34,560 nucleotides of DNA, taken from Chloroflexota bacterium. Lineage in GTDB: Bacteria; Chloroflexota; Anaerolineae; DTLA01. The notes beneath the pieces are model-generated. The model did no database searches. It was not told where the DNA came from and saw nothing but the letters and a program-made list of their open reading frames with translations. Positions 7,450 to 15,839 of the stretch are shown one piece after another. The stretch covers positions 1 through 34,560 of the forward strand of contig JACIWU010000031.1 in NCBI GenBank assembly GCA_014360805.1, given 5' to 3'. Every line of letters starts with the position of its first letter. The stretch's first letter is position 1. Position numbers and translations under genes: made by a program.

Positions 7450-8390
7450 CCGTTCTGGAATCGCAGCCTACGGTGAATCAGATGGCCTTGGGGGTGCGGC
7501 GCAAAGCCACCAACGCGATTATGCTCTCCCTGACGGGCGTGATGACCCTGTTGGCGCTTGTCCCGCTGTTTTGGATTATCGGGTATGTGGTGTACCGAGG
7601 CGGCCAATCGCTGGATTGGGCTTTCTTCACCCAGTTGCCGAAGCCCTTGGGTATGGAGGGCGGCGGAATCCTGCACGCGCTTGAGGGCACAATTGTGATG
7701 ACCATCCTGGCGGCGGTCTTCGCCACCCCACCAGGGGTACTTGCCGCCTTCTACAGCGCGTATCACCCGAATACGCCTCTGGGTGTCGTTGTGCGGTTCA
7801 GCACCGATGTGCTGTCGGGCGTGCCGTCCATTGTCATCGGTCTGTTCGGGTATGCCGTCCTCGTGGTGCCCGCCGGACATTATTCCGCACTTGCGGGTGG
7901 GGCAGCGTTGGCTATCGTGATGCTGCCCACCATCGTTCGGACGACCGACGAAATGCTCAAGATGGTGCCGCACTCCCTGCGCGAAGCCTCGCTGGCGCTG
8001 GGTGCGCCGGAGTGGAAGACTTCGCTACAGGTCATTTTCCCTGCCGCTCTCAACGGTATCATCACGGGGTTCCTTCTCGCTGTGGCGCGCGCGGCAGGGG
8101 AAACCGCCCCGCTACTGTTTACGGCGCTGGGTAATGAGCGCTACGAAATCGGTCTGATCATCCGAAACGGGTTGGCGCAGCGTCAGAGCGCGCTCCAGAT
8201 CATTGGGCGGATTGTGGACCAACCGGTTGACTCGTTGCCGCTGACCCTGTGGAAGTACGCCCAGCAACCCTACCCAGAGCGTATTGAACAATCCTGGACG
8301 ATTGCCCTGGTGCTGATGATTCTCGTCTTGTTTCTCAATATCATCGCTCGCTTGTGGGTTGAAGCCCGCAGGCGGCGTCTGCAGGGTTGA
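7446..8390 (+). CDS. pstA: Phosphate ABC transporter permease PstA
   Basis: The second membrane subunit of the Pst importer, 314 residues. Six predicted helices are visible. Family motifs include [16 protein letters not shown] in the first periplasmic loop, [19 protein letters not shown], the coupling segment [29 protein letters not shown], and [17 protein letters not shown]. Its ATG sits in the ATGA overlap with the end of pstC, and pstB follows within 4 bases. Length is normal for the family. This gene is unrelated to the c-di-AMP receptor sometimes also called PstA, which is found at 12968. Confidence 0.95.
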   Translation: MTVLESQPTVNQMALGVRRKATNAIMLSLTGVMTLLALVPLFWIIGYVVYRGGQSLDWAFFTQLPKPLGMEGGGILHALEGTIVMTILAAVFATPPGVLAAFYSAYHPNTPLGVVVRFSTDVLSGVPSIVIGLFGYAVLVVPAGHYSALAGGAALAIVMLPTIVRTTDEMLKMVPHSLREASLALGAPEWKTSLQVIFPAALNGIITGFLLAVARAAGETAPLLFTALGNERYEIGLIIRNGLAQRQSALQIIGRIVDQPVDSLPLTLWKYAQQPYPERIEQSWTIALVLMILVLFLNIIARLWVEARRRRLQG

Positions 8391-8394
8391 TGCT

Positions 8395-9237
8395 ATGGAA
8401 GAGATGGCAGCCAAAGTGGCAACGCACGTGTACGTAGAAAACAGCAGGTTACAGCCGACATCTGACCTGCGCACCAAGGTGGATATCAGGAATGTCTCGG
8501 TGTACTATGGCAAGTTCCGCGCTTTGAAAGAGGTCAGCATGGCGGTATATGCCAATCGGATCACGGCTATCATCGGGCCTTCGGGGTGCGGCAAATCCAC
8601 GCTCCTGCGCTCGCTCAACCGCATGACCGGTCTGACGCCCAATGCGCGAGTGGAGGGTGAGATTCTTCTGGACGGCGAGGACATCAACGCGCCCAACGTG
8701 GACGTGGTTGACGTGCGCCGCCGCGTCGGGATGGTGTTTCAGCGACCCAATCCGTTCCCCAAGAGCATCTACGACAATGTGGCCTATGGCCCGCGCCTGT
8801 ACGGCATCCGCAAGAAGAGGGATTTGGATGAGATCGTTGTTCGGTCTTTGCAGCAGGCTGCCCTGTGGGATGAGGTCAAGGACAAACTCCATCAGAGCGC
8901 GCTGGCGCTGTCGGGCGGGCAGCAACAGCGGCTGTGCATCGCCCGCGCCATCGCGGTCAGGCCGGAGGTAATCCTGATGGATGAGCCTGCTTCGGCGCTG
9001 GATCCGATTGCCACGCTGAAGATAGAGGACCTGATGCACGAACTGGTGGAGCGGTACACGATTATCATCGTTACCCACAACATGCAGCAGGCGGCGCGGG
9101 TTGCAGACTACACCGCGTTCCTGATGATGGGCGAAGATCGCGCGGGGTACTTGGTGGAGTATGGCCTGACCCGCGACCTGTTCACCAAGCCCAAGGACAA
9201 GCGCACGGAAGATTATATCACGGGGAGGTTCGGATGA
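8395..9237 (+). CDS. pstB: Phosphate ABC transporter ATP-binding protein PstB
   Basis: The ATPase of the Pst importer, 280 residues from the ATG at 8395. Walker [10 protein letters not shown] is at 61-69, the family-specific Q-loop [20 protein letters not shown] follows at about 118, the signature LSGGQQQR is at 172-179, Walker [14 protein letters not shown] is at 192-204 and the switch His is in [10 protein letters not shown]. The first ~28 residues precede the ABC domain and are slightly longer than usual; a second ATG at 8404 is possible. The frame is open further upstream but would overlap pstA. Its stop overlaps the next gene's start. Confidence 0.95.
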   Translation: MEEMAAKVATHVYVENSRLQPTSDLRTKVDIRNVSVYYGKFRALKEVSMAVYANRITAIIGPSGCGKSTLLRSLNRMTGLTPNARVEGEILLDGEDINAPNVDVVDVRRRVGMVFQRPNPFPKSIYDNVAYGPRLYGIRKKRDLDEIVVRSLQQAALWDEVKDKLHQSALALSGGQQQRLCIARAIAVRPEVILMDEPASALDPIATLKIEDLMHELVERYTIIIVTHNMQQAARVADYTAFLMMGEDRAGYLVEYGLTRDLFTKPKDKRTEDYITGRFG

Positions 9238-9665
9238 TGGACAGGAAGCGAGTGCTGTTCTTGTGCACGGGGAACTCGGCCCGCAGTCAGATGGCCGAAG
9301 GGCTGGTCAATCACTTCCTGGGCGACAAGTGGCAGGCTCAGTCGGCGGGCACAAATCCGGCAGGATACGTGCACCCCATGGCCATCCAGGTCATGGCGGA
9401 ACTGGGCATAGACCTCTCCGGCGCGCGGTCCAAGTCTGTGGATGAGTTTCGCGGAGCCGAGTTTGATTTGATCATCACGGTCTGCGATCACGCCGCCGAG
9501 AACTGCCCGCTGTGGCTGGGCAAAGGGCGCAGGGTTCACGTTGGCTTCCGCGACCCCGCGGCTGCGGAGGGTAGCGAAGCGGAGCGCCTGGAGGTTTTCC
9601 GCGAGGTGCGCGATGACATTCGCCGCGAAGTGTTTGCGGTGCTAGACCAGGTGGAAGGGAGTTAG
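9234..9665 (+). CDS. arsC: Thioredoxin-coupled arsenate reductase / low-molecular-weight protein tyrosine phosphatase family
   Basis: A 143-residue protein of the LMW-PTP fold. The P-loop CTGNSARS starts at catalytic Cys11, and a redox pair Cys84/Cys91 sits in [11 protein letters not shown]. That triple matches the Cys10/Cys82/Cys89 relay of thioredoxin-linked ArsC of the Staphylococcus type, so arsenate reductase is a better call than plain tyrosine phosphatase. A conserved HVGFRDPA segment follows. It overlaps pstB by four bases, inside the phosphate operon. Because Pst also takes up arsenate by mimicry, co-expression makes sense: arsenate that enters during phosphate starvation would be reduced. 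No arsenite efflux gene is seen in the window. A second ATG at 9237 is possible. Confidence 0.85.
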   Translation: MMDRKRVLFLCTGNSARSQMAEGLVNHFLGDKWQAQSAGTNPAGYVHPMAIQVMAELGIDLSGARSKSVDEFRGAEFDLIITVCDHAAENCPLWLGKGRRVHVGFRDPAAAEGSEAERLEVFREVRDDIRREVFAVLDQVEGS

Positions 9666-9666
9666 C

Positions 9667-9858
9667 ATGTGGGTTTACGGCAATCGCAGGAGTGACTGCG
9701 CGCCCTTGTTGCTGTCGGGATTGCTGTTCCTGGCAGTCAGCCAGGGTCTGGAAGGCATGGGCGGTTCGGTGGCGGCGCTCTTCAGAGCGATACTGATCGG
9801 CCTCGCGGGAGTCTGCGGCCTGCTGGGGCTGGTTCTGTACGCCAGGCGGAAAGGATAA
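9667..9858 (+). CDS. Small membrane protein of unknown function in the pst-phoU operon
   Basis: A 63-residue frame with two hydrophobic segments (about 13-26 and 37-57), an Arg-rich N-terminus and a C-terminal ARRKG, consistent with a two-helix inner-membrane protein with both ends in the cytoplasm. GGAAGGGAG (9655-9663) lies just before the ATG. It starts one base after the arsC stop and ends 6 bases before phoU, so it is almost certainly translated with the operon. I do not recognise a family. It might assist the transporter or PhoU at the membrane, but that is only a guess from position. Confidence 0.65.
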   Translation: MWVYGNRRSDCAPLLLSGLLFLAVSQGLEGMGGSVAALFRAILIGLAGVCGLLGLVLYARRKG

Positions 9859-9864
9859 CCATGC

Positions 9865-10536
9865 ATGACGCGGCAAGCCTTTGATCAAGAATTGGAGAGA
9901 CTGCAAGGGGACGTGTTGACCCTGGGGAGCATGGCAGAGCAGGCCATCCTGGATTCCGTGGCCGCGCTTAGGCGCCGCGATCTGGAGGCTTCGCGCCGCC
10001 TGATTGCCAGAGATCGCGTCATCAACGAGGAGCGGTTTGCCATTGAAGCCGACTGCATTTCGCTCATCGCCACGCAGCAACCGATGGCGAAGGACTTGCG
10101 AATCCTCGCGGCGGTGCTGGAGATCGTTACGGAATTGGAGCGAATTGCGGACTATGCCAAAGGTATTGCGAAAATCAACCTCATGATGGGGGCGGAGCCG
10201 TTGGTCAAGCCCTTGGTTGACATTCCGCGCATGGCGGAGAAGGCGCAGGATATGCTCCATCGCGCCTTGGATGCTTTCGTGCGCCAAGATGCGGCGCTTG
10301 CGCGGGCGATTCCCCTGGAAGATGACGAGGTGGACTGCCTGTACAACCAGGTGCACAGGGAACTGCTGACCTACATCATCGCCGACCCCCGCGTTATTCA
10401 GCAGGCGAACTATCTGCTCTGGGTAGCGCACGATCTGGAGCGTGCCGCCGACCGCGTGAGCAATATCTGTGAGCGTGTAGTGTTCACCGTTACCGGCGAA
10501 GTGCTGGAGATGGACTCGGACGATACGGGCATGTAG
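9865..10536 (+). CDS. phoU: Phosphate-transport accessory/signalling protein PhoU
   Basis: A 223-residue all-helical protein with two PhoU repeats, linking Pst activity to PhoR and limiting phosphate uptake. The first repeat covers about 1-110, with the metal-site-like E-x-x-x-D segment RDRVINEERFAIEADCISLIATQQPMAKDLR cut by Arg/Glu-rich helices and ELERIADYAKGIAKI. The second covers about 115-215, ending in WVAHDLERAADRVSNICERVVF. Both (E/D)LER-x-(A/G)D motifs that bind iron or other metals in PhoU are present. AAAGGA at 9851-9856 precedes the ATG. It is the last gene of the operon; a strong intrinsic terminator follows. Confidence 0.94.
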   Translation: MTRQAFDQELERLQGDVLTLGSMAEQAILDSVAALRRRDLEASRRLIARDRVINEERFAIEADCISLIATQQPMAKDLRILAAVLEIVTELERIADYAKGIAKINLMMGAEPLVKPLVDIPRMAEKAQDMLHRALDAFVRQDAALARAIPLEDDEVDCLYNQVHRELLTYIIADPRVIQQANYLLWVAHDLERAADRVSNICERVVFTVTGEVLEMDSDDTGM

Positions 10537-10586
10537 CATGGGCGGCTCGGTTGCCCGCCACCTCGGGCAATGACCGATACGGCGCA

Positions 10587-10618
10587 AAACCGCGAGCAAA
10601 CTCGCGGTTTTTGTGTTT
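10587..10618 (+). terminator. Intrinsic terminator of the pst-phoU operon
   Basis: A perfect 10-bp stem (AAACCGCGAG at 10587-10596, CTCGCGGTTT at 10601-10610), loop CAAA, followed by TTGTGTTT. It lies 50 bases after the phoU stop. Confidence 0.92.
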
Positions 10619-10806
10619 CCCCTTCTCAAGGTGAGAGGTCCGAGGCGAAGCCATCCCGCGCACGCAACGGGTGGTTGGCGCAAGTCCAGAACACGTAGGG
10701 CGGCTTCCCATACTTCCGGAAGCGCGTCGCACCCTGGTCGCCAACACAAGATAGAGCCAAGTCTTGACGCGCTTTTTAGCAGAAATGGAAGCAGAGGCCA
10801 GAACTG

Positions 10807-10815
10807 TGGTATAAT
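10807..10815 (+). promoter_or_regulatory. Extended -10 promoter of the second two-component system
   Basis: TGGTATAAT, a perfect -10 hexamer with the TGN extension. No -35 is found at the right distance (TTGACG at 10764 is 40 bases away). A start near 10822 gives a leader of about 19 bases. Confidence 0.7.
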
Positions 10816-10840
10816 ATCGCCAGGCTTGGAACGCGGAGCG

Positions 10841-12112
10841 ATGCCCGTGCCTGGGATGAAGGAATGGCTTGGCAAGCAGAGGCTGGACGCGTCCATTAGG
10901 CCCGTCCTCTGGCTGCGATGGGCGGCTATTGCCCTCGCGGCCACTGTTGCGGTGCTCACGTCTGCACCGTCCTGGCCATTGCTGTTGGCAGTGGGCTACA
11001 ATGCCCTGGTGGACCTGTGGCAGCGGTTCTCCCCTCGCCTGCGAAGCCCTATGCTCTGGCTGGTGCCTGATGTGCTGGTCTTCGGCCGATTCGCCTACGA
11101 GACGGGCGATCTCCTCGGCCCGGGCTACTTGCTGTTCGTCGCCTCCGCAGCCTGGGCGGTGGTGGCCGACTCATCCCTTCAAGGCTGGCTCATCGGGCTT
11201 GTACTGGGCCTCGGGTATGATGTGGCGATTTTGCTGGCGATTCGGGCGTTTCCCGAAGCGGCGTCACTGGGCGGGTGGCTTGCGCTCGCGCTGGGCCTTT
11301 CGCTGGTGGGCGCGCTGTCGGCTGCTCTTGGCCGTCTGCTCCGTGCGGAACAGCAGCAGGTGCTCCAACAGGGCAAGGTGGCCGAGGAACTACGGACGCT
11401 GGAGCAACTTAAGAGCGATTTTCTGTCCACCGTGTCCCACGAGTTCCGAACCCCGCTCACGGCCATCAAGGTCTCCGTGGGCTTGTTGGCCGACAAACTG
11501 GGTGGCTCGGATGGGGAAGAGCAGCGCCTGATGAGCACCATCCTTCGCAATGTGGACAGGCTCAACCAGATGGTCGGCGGGGTGCTGGAAATGGCGCGAC
11601 TGCAGAGCGGCAAAGTCATCCTGCAGAAACGCTCCGTGGATGTGTGTCAGGTGGTTCGCGAGATCGCCGTCTCGCTCCAGCCGCTCATGGACGAGAAAGA
11701 TCAGTTGTTCACGCTTCGCCTGCCGGAGACGCCCGTCTTCCTGATGGCCGACGCGAACCGCCTGGAGCAAATCCTGAGCAACCTTCTTTCCAACGCACAG
11801 CGCTACACGCCCTGCGGAGGTGAGATTGCCGTGGAGGTGCGCGAGTTGGGCAACTGGGTTCGCATCTACGTCTCCGATACAGGCCCTGGCATCCCCTACA
11901 ACGAACTCCCCCACATCTTTGACCGCTTCTTCCGGGGCCAGGTGGGGCGCAAGGCGGGGCCTGGGACAGGGCTGGGGCTGTCCATCGCGCGGTCGCTGGC
12001 GCGGCTCCACGGCGGCGATGTGGGGGTCAGCACCAAGCCGGGTGAGGGCTGCGTTTTCTTTGTTACGTTGCCAAAAGGGGAGGCTGCGGGTGAAATTCCT
12101 GGTGGTGGATGA
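10841..12112 (+). CDS. Membrane histidine kinase with a multi-helix N-terminal sensor
   Basis: A 423-residue kinase from the ATG at 10841. The N-terminal ~165 residues hold about five to six hydrophobic helices with very short loops, so the signal is probably sensed within the membrane. A coiled-coil linker (LLRAEQQQVLQQGKVAEELRTLEQL) leads into HisKA with phospho-acceptor His200 in FLSTVSHEFRTPLTAIK. The HATPase domain has N-box NLLSNAQRY (314-322), G1 DTGPGI (346-351) and G2 GTGLGL (375-380). GGAG at 10835 is close to the ATG; an ATG at 10856 is an alternative. The promoter at 10807 rules out the longer upstream frame. It overlaps the next gene by 23 bases, so the two are a pair. The signal is unknown, and there is no sign that it belongs to the Pho system. 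Confidence 0.9.
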   Translation: MPVPGMKEWLGKQRLDASIRPVLWLRWAAIALAATVAVLTSAPSWPLLLAVGYNALVDLWQRFSPRLRSPMLWLVPDVLVFGRFAYETGDLLGPGYLLFVASAAWAVVADSSLQGWLIGLVLGLGYDVAILLAIRAFPEAASLGGWLALALGLSLVGALSAALGRLLRAEQQQVLQQGKVAEELRTLEQLKSDFLSTVSHEFRTPLTAIKVSVGLLADKLGGSDGEEQRLMSTILRNVDRLNQMVGGVLEMARLQSGKVILQKRSVDVCQVVREIAVSLQPLMDEKDQLFTLRLPETPVFLMADANRLEQILSNLLSNAQRYTPCGGEIAVEVRELGNWVRIYVSDTGPGIPYNELPHIFDRFFRGQVGRKAGPGTGLGLSIARSLARLHGGDVGVSTKPGEGCVFFVTLPKGEAAGEIPGGG

Positions 12113-12782
12113 TGAAGCGGATGTCGTGGAGGTGGTGTCTGTAACCCTCAAGATGCAGTGGGGGGACGAGGGGCAGGTCATCGCTGCGTACACGGGGGAG
12201 GAGGCGGTGTCGCTGGCGCTCTCGGAGCGGCCGGACTTGATCATCCTGGACATCGCCTTGCCGGACGTGGATGGGTTTGAGGTGTGCCGCAGGATTCGCG
12301 AATTCTCCGACGTGCCGATTCTGATGCTCACCGCCAAGGACGACGAGATGGACAAGGTGCGCGGGTTGGAACTCGGCGCGGACGACTACATTACCAAGCC
12401 TTTCGGGCACCTGGAGTTGATGGCCCGGATTCGGGCTGTGCTGCGCCGAGTTCAAATACCGCTCACTCCCGCTGGCGGCGCGCGGATCATTATCGGCGCT
12501 GTTGTGCTGGACTTGAATCGCCGCGAGGTGGAGGTGGATGGCCACCCGGTTCGGCTGACCCCGACCGAATTCAATCTTCTCCAGCAACTTATGCGCAATG
12601 CCGGCAAGGTGCTGCCCCATGAGACGTTGCTGGCCCGCGTGTGGGGGCCGGAGTACAGGCGCGAAATTGACTACCTGAAAGTGTACATCCGCCGCTTGCG
12701 TGAGAAACTGGAGCCAGACCCCCAGAATCCCGAGTACATCCTGACCGAGTACGGGATTGGCTACTGGTTTCGCAGTCCGTAG
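12090..12782 (+). CDS. OmpR/PhoB-family response regulator
   Basis: A 230-residue partner of the kinase upstream. The receiver domain has the acidic pair Asp7-Asp8, phospho-acceptor Asp54 in ILDIALPDVDGFEV, MLTAKDDE and YITKPFG. The winged-helix domain covers about 130-228 (LTPTEFNLLQQLMRNAGKV, then IDYLKVYIRRLREKLE). I chose the GTG at 12090 because it gives the normal KFLVVDDE N-terminus and has AGGGGAGG at 12076-12083. Longer frames start inside the kinase gene and give meaningless residues. Its target genes are unknown. The B12/opine cluster starts 185 bases downstream, in the same direction, but behind its own promoter. Confidence 0.9.
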   Translation: MKFLVVDDEADVVEVVSVTLKMQWGDEGQVIAAYTGEEAVSLALSERPDLIILDIALPDVDGFEVCRRIREFSDVPILMLTAKDDEMDKVRGLELGADDYITKPFGHLELMARIRAVLRRVQIPLTPAGGARIIIGAVVLDLNRREVEVDGHPVRLTPTEFNLLQQLMRNAGKVLPHETLLARVWGPEYRREIDYLKVYIRRLREKLEPDPQNPEYILTEYGIGYWFRSP

Positions 12783-12795
12783 GGGCACAAACTAC

Positions 12796-12813
12796 GGTTT
12801 GTTAACCTTTTTT
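12796..12813 (+). terminator. Weak terminator-like hairpin after the response regulator
   Basis: GGTT-TGTT-AACC (12796-12807) followed by six Ts (12808-12813). The 4-bp stem is short, so termination would be partial at best. Confidence 0.35.
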
Positions 12814-12847
12814 CACCGGTTTTTCCTCGCGATATTTACCCCCATCT

Positions 12848-12855
12848 GGTATGCT
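12848..12855 (+). promoter_or_regulatory. Putative extended -10 promoter of the B12/opine operon
   Basis: TGGTATGCT (TGN plus a 4/6 -10 match) resembles the better TGGTATAAT promoter at 10807. No clear -35 lies 17 bases upstream. It would give a leader of about 105 bases before the darA-like gene, whose GGAGG lies at 12954-12958. Confidence 0.45.
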
Positions 12856-12967
12856 GTAGACAGAAGCACCGCTTGTCCGGCGAGCGCCGCTCGGTCTGCG
12901 TTGCCCGCAAGTTGCCAGTGAAGGCTGTTGCGACAGAAGCCGGTATCTGCCGCGGAGGATGTAACCT

Positions 12968-13279
12968 ATGCGACTGGTTGCCGCGATGGTTCAGGATGCA
13001 GATGCGGATGATCTCCTGAATGCGCTCGTGGAGCATGGGTTCCGTGCGACGCGGATTGAGACGACGGGTGGGTTCCTGCGCGGCTCCAACAGTCTGATCC
13101 TCATCGGCGTGCCCATCCCCCAGGTGGAAGATGTCCTTGACGTGATCCGCCATCATTGCCGCACCCGCACCCAGATCGTTACCCCTGCCGATGCGCCGTT
13201 CCTGAATGGCGAAATGGAGGTGGAAATCGGCGGGGCTATTGTCTTCGTGTGGGAGATCACCCGCTTTGAGCGCCTATGA
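12968..13279 (+). CDS. darA: Cyclic-di-AMP receptor of the DarA (YaaQ, PII-like) family
   Basis: A 103-residue PII-like signalling protein. It matches the DarA/PstA(YaaQ) family along its whole length: MRLVAAMVQD at the first strand, TTGGFL at 32-37 in the nucleotide-binding loop, then a LILIGVP strand and the final EVEIGGAIVFVWEITRFERL. The usual family sequence GGFLxxGN is varied here to GGFLRGSN. Members form trimers that bind c-di-AMP between subunits and change loop conformation to act on unknown partners. GGAGG at 12954-12958 precedes the ATG. The stop overlaps the next ATG by four bases, so this sensor is translationally coupled to the GlmL-like gene. It may report c-di-AMP levels to the cluster; that is inference. 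Confidence 0.88.
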   Translation: MRLVAAMVQDADADDLLNALVEHGFRATRIETTGGFLRGSNSLILIGVPIPQVEDVLDVIRHHCRTRTQIVTPADAPFLNGEMEVEIGGAIVFVWEITRFERL

Positions 13280-14730
13280 TTGGTAGCACTCTGCATCCGA
13301 AAGTGCACCCGCACGCGCAAGCAGCCGCGCTGGAGTATCCTGCGCTCACCATTGACCTGGGGAGCACGTACACCAAGGTCGCCGTGATAGACCTGGCCAA
13401 GCCCAGGTTGATGGCGAGGGTGCAGGCCGTTACCACGGCGGAACATGACATAACCGTGGGGCTGAAGAACGCATTAGCGCAACTTCCCGGGGACTGGGGC
13501 ATCCGCGCTGTGGAGTTCCCGGTGCGGTTGGCGTGCTCCAGTGCGCGGGGCGGGTTGCGCGTGGTGGCGATCGGGCTGGTGCCAGAACTGACGGCGGAGG
13601 CGGCGCGGCGGGCCGCGTTGGGGGCGGGCGCTCGGGTCATGAAGGCGTATTCGCACCATTTGACCCTGGAGGAACTCGCCGAGGTCGTTCGCATGGAGCC
13701 TGACATCATCCTCCTGTGCGGCGGCACGGATGGCGGAAACCAGGAGGTGGTTTTACATAACGCGAAAATGCTTGCCCATTCGTCTGTGCGTGCGCCTATT
13801 GTGTTCGCGGGCAACAAACATGCTGCCGACGAGGCGCGCGCCCTGTTGGAGGGCCGGGGCAAGGAGGTCTTCGTTACCGAAAATGTCATGCCCGCGCTGG
13901 GCGAACTGAACGTGGAGCCGGCACGCCAGACCATCCGAGAGGTCTTCATGCGGAAGATCGTGGATGGGAAGGGCTTGCGAAACGTGGAGTCGTTCGTCCA
14001 ATGTGTCGCGATGCCGACGCCGGAGGCGGTTCTGCGGGCGGCCAGATTGCTGGCGAAGGGCACCAAATCTCGAGAGGGGTTGGGAGAACTGATGGTGGTG
14101 GATGTGGGCGGGGCCACAACGGACGTGCACTCCATCGCAGCAGGGGAGCCGACCATGCGCACCGTGGTTCAGCGTGGGCTGCCCGAGCCTTATGCGAAGC
14201 GGACCGTGGAAGGCGACCTGGGGCTGCGGGTCAGCGCGGCGTCGCTCTTGGAGTCCGTCGGCGAACGCCGCCTTGCCCAGGAAGCGGGCCTTCCCGATAA
14301 GAACGTGGTAACCATCGTGGAGAAATTGCCCCGCGACATCGGCTGGGTGGCCCATGATGAGACCGAGTGGGCGCTGGACGAGGGTATGGCCCAGGCCGCG
14401 GTTCGGCTGTCGGTGGAGAGGCACGTCGGCTACCTCAAAGAGATGTACCTGCCTGCGGGCTACTGCTACATTCAGATTGGGAAAGACCTGACGGGTGTGC
14501 GTCATCTCGTGGGGACGGGCGGCGTGTTTACCTACGGGAAGCACCCTTTCCGCATCCTGCGCGCCGGCCTTTACGATCCGCGAAATCCGCTGTCACTGAA
14601 GCCCAAGTCCCCTCGCCTTTGGATAGATAAGCCTTATATCCTGTGGGCGGTGGGCCTGCTGTCCGAAGTGAATCCCGACGCTGCGTTTGATCTCGGCGTC
14701 GCCAGTCTGCAAGCAGAGGAGGGAACATGA
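13276..14730 (+). CDS. glmL: GlmL/MutL-family ASKHA ATPase (accessory protein of a B12-dependent mutase)
   Basis: A 484-residue protein of the GlmL (MutL) family, whose founding member lies between the two glutamate mutase subunit genes in Clostridium and is thought to protect or reactivate the B12 enzyme. ASKHA-fold motifs are visible: phosphate-1 loop TIDLGSTYTKVAVIDL (25-40), phosphate-2 loop VVDVGGATTDVHSI (about 273-286) and an adenosine-loop-like GTGGVFTYG (about 412-420). The family segment DIILLCGGTDGGNQEVVLHNAKML is intact. The start overlaps darA by four bases (ATGA), and its end overlaps the next gene by four bases. A B12-type mutase three genes downstream supports the role. This is unrelated to the mismatch repair MutL. 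Confidence 0.9.
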   Translation: MIGSTLHPKVHPHAQAAALEYPALTIDLGSTYTKVAVIDLAKPRLMARVQAVTTAEHDITVGLKNALAQLPGDWGIRAVEFPVRLACSSARGGLRVVAIGLVPELTAEAARRAALGAGARVMKAYSHHLTLEELAEVVRMEPDIILLCGGTDGGNQEVVLHNAKMLAHSSVRAPIVFAGNKHAADEARALLEGRGKEVFVTENVMPALGELNVEPARQTIREVFMRKIVDGKGLRNVESFVQCVAMPTPEAVLRAARLLAKGTKSREGLGELMVVDVGGATTDVHSIAAGEPTMRTVVQRGLPEPYAKRTVEGDLGLRVSAASLLESVGERRLAQEAGLPDKNVVTIVEKLPRDIGWVAHDETEWALDEGMAQAAVRLSVERHVGYLKEMYLPAGYCYIQIGKDLTGVRHLVGTGGVFTYGKHPFRILRAGLYDPRNPLSLKPKSPRLWIDKPYILWAVGLLSEVNPDAAFDLGVASLQAEEGT

Positions 14731-15821
14731 CAAGCCCGGTCAAGGTTGCGATTGTCGGTGGAGGCAATGGTGCCCACGCCATGGCGGGGCATCTGGCCCT
14801 GAAGGGCCACACGGTTCGGCTGTACAGCGCCTTTCCCCAGGAGGTTCGCGCGATGCAGGAGGCCGGCGGCGTCTTCGTGGAAGGCGCGGTAGAGGGTTTC
14901 GGCCGGCTGGATGTCGTTTCAGCGGACCCGGCGTCGGTCATTCCCTGGGCCGAGGTGATCATGGTAGTGGTGCCGGCGTTTGCGCATCGGCCTCTGGCCG
15001 AGAGCCTTGCCCCGCACCTGCGCGACGGGCAAGTGCTGTTGCTCAATCCCGGGAGGACGGGCGGGGCGCTGGAGGTGGCGGCCGTGCTGAAACGTCTGGG
15101 GGTGCGGGCCGATGTGGTTGTCGGCGAGGCGCAGACCCTTATCTATGCGTGCCGCATCTCCGGGCCTGCGCGGGTGCGGGTGCTGGGCCTCAAGCGGGCC
15201 GTGCCCGTGGCGGCGCTGCCGGCGACCCAAACCGAGCGACTTCTGTCCCAGGTTACGCGGCTCTTCCCGGAGTTTTGCGCCGCGCAGAATGTGCTGGAAA
15301 CCAGCCTGGACAACATCGGCGCGGTCTTCCATCCCGCCACGATGGTGCTGAACGCCAACCGAATTGAAGCCGGCAACGACTTTGACTTCTACCAGGGGAT
15401 GACGCCCATGGTTACCAAGACGCTGGAGGCTGTGGATGCCGAGCGAATTGCCGTGGCGCAGGCATATGGCGTCGCCACCGAGTCCGCCGCCGACTGGCTC
15501 CTCAAGGCGTATGACGGGGTCCGAGGCGATACGCTGTACGAGCGTATCCAGAGCAACCGCGCCTACGCGGGCATCAAGGCCCCCAAGTCGCTGAACGTGC
15601 GCTATATCACCGAGGATGTGCCCACGGGGCTGGTCCCCATCGCGGCTTTTGGCAAGGCGGCGGGCATCCCCATGCGGACGTGCGAGGGCATCATTGACCT
15701 GTGCTGCACGCTGTTGGGGCGGGACTTCTGGGCCGAGGGGCGGAATCTGGAGAACCTGGGACTCGCCGGCATGGATCGGGAGGCCATCCTTCGCTACGTC
15801 AACGAGGGGGCGGGGGCCTGA
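14727..15821 (+). CDS. NAD(P)-dependent octopine/nopaline dehydrogenase family enzyme (paralog 1)
   Basis: A 364-residue enzyme of the opine dehydrogenase fold. Such enzymes reversibly join an amino acid's amino group to a 2-keto acid with NAD(P)H. The Rossmann domain begins VAIVGGGNGAHAMAGHLA (GGGNGAHA at 11-18) and includes MVVVPAFAH and LLNPGRTGGALE. The C-terminal helical domain carries VLETSLDNIGAVFHPATMVLNANRIE; His202 here is the likely counterpart of the catalytic His of octopine dehydrogenase. The start overlaps glmL by four bases. The next gene is a close paralog. Substrate is unknown. In this cluster the enzyme may run in the oxidative direction, releasing an amino acid for the downstream mutase. 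Confidence 0.87.
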   Translation: MTSPVKVAIVGGGNGAHAMAGHLALKGHTVRLYSAFPQEVRAMQEAGGVFVEGAVEGFGRLDVVSADPASVIPWAEVIMVVVPAFAHRPLAESLAPHLRDGQVLLLNPGRTGGALEVAAVLKRLGVRADVVVGEAQTLIYACRISGPARVRVLGLKRAVPVAALPATQTERLLSQVTRLFPEFCAAQNVLETSLDNIGAVFHPATMVLNANRIEAGNDFDFYQGMTPMVTKTLEAVDAERIAVAQAYGVATESAADWLLKAYDGVRGDTLYERIQSNRAYAGIKAPKSLNVRYITEDVPTGLVPIAAFGKAAGIPMRTCEGIIDLCCTLLGRDFWAEGRNLENLGLAGMDREAILRYVNEGAGA

Positions 15822-15839
15822 TCGGAGGCGCATATCCCG

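Larger units (their letters stand above)
10537..10840. other. Intergenic region between phoU and the second two-component system
   Basis: This stretch holds the terminator at 10587-10618 and the promoter at 10807-10815. Bases 10620-10760 show no gene, repeat or structure that I can support. The open frame running through it is only the upstream extension of the kinase frame. Confidence 0.7.

Noticed and set aside
10764-10769. TTGACG as the -35 of the kinase promoter
   Set aside because: It is 40 bases from the TATAAT at 10810, far beyond the 16-18 base spacing; the promoter works better as an extended -10.
9475-10959. 494-codon minus-strand open frame across arsC, the small gene, phoU and a terminator
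   Set aside because: Runs antisense through three supported genes and an intrinsic terminator; no motif recognised.
12801-12826. Possible second Pho box (TTAACC, TTCACC, TTTTCC) before the darA-like gene
   Set aside because: Spacing is about 10 and 9 bases instead of a regular 11, and only the first unit matches well; too degenerate next to the perfect box at 5050.
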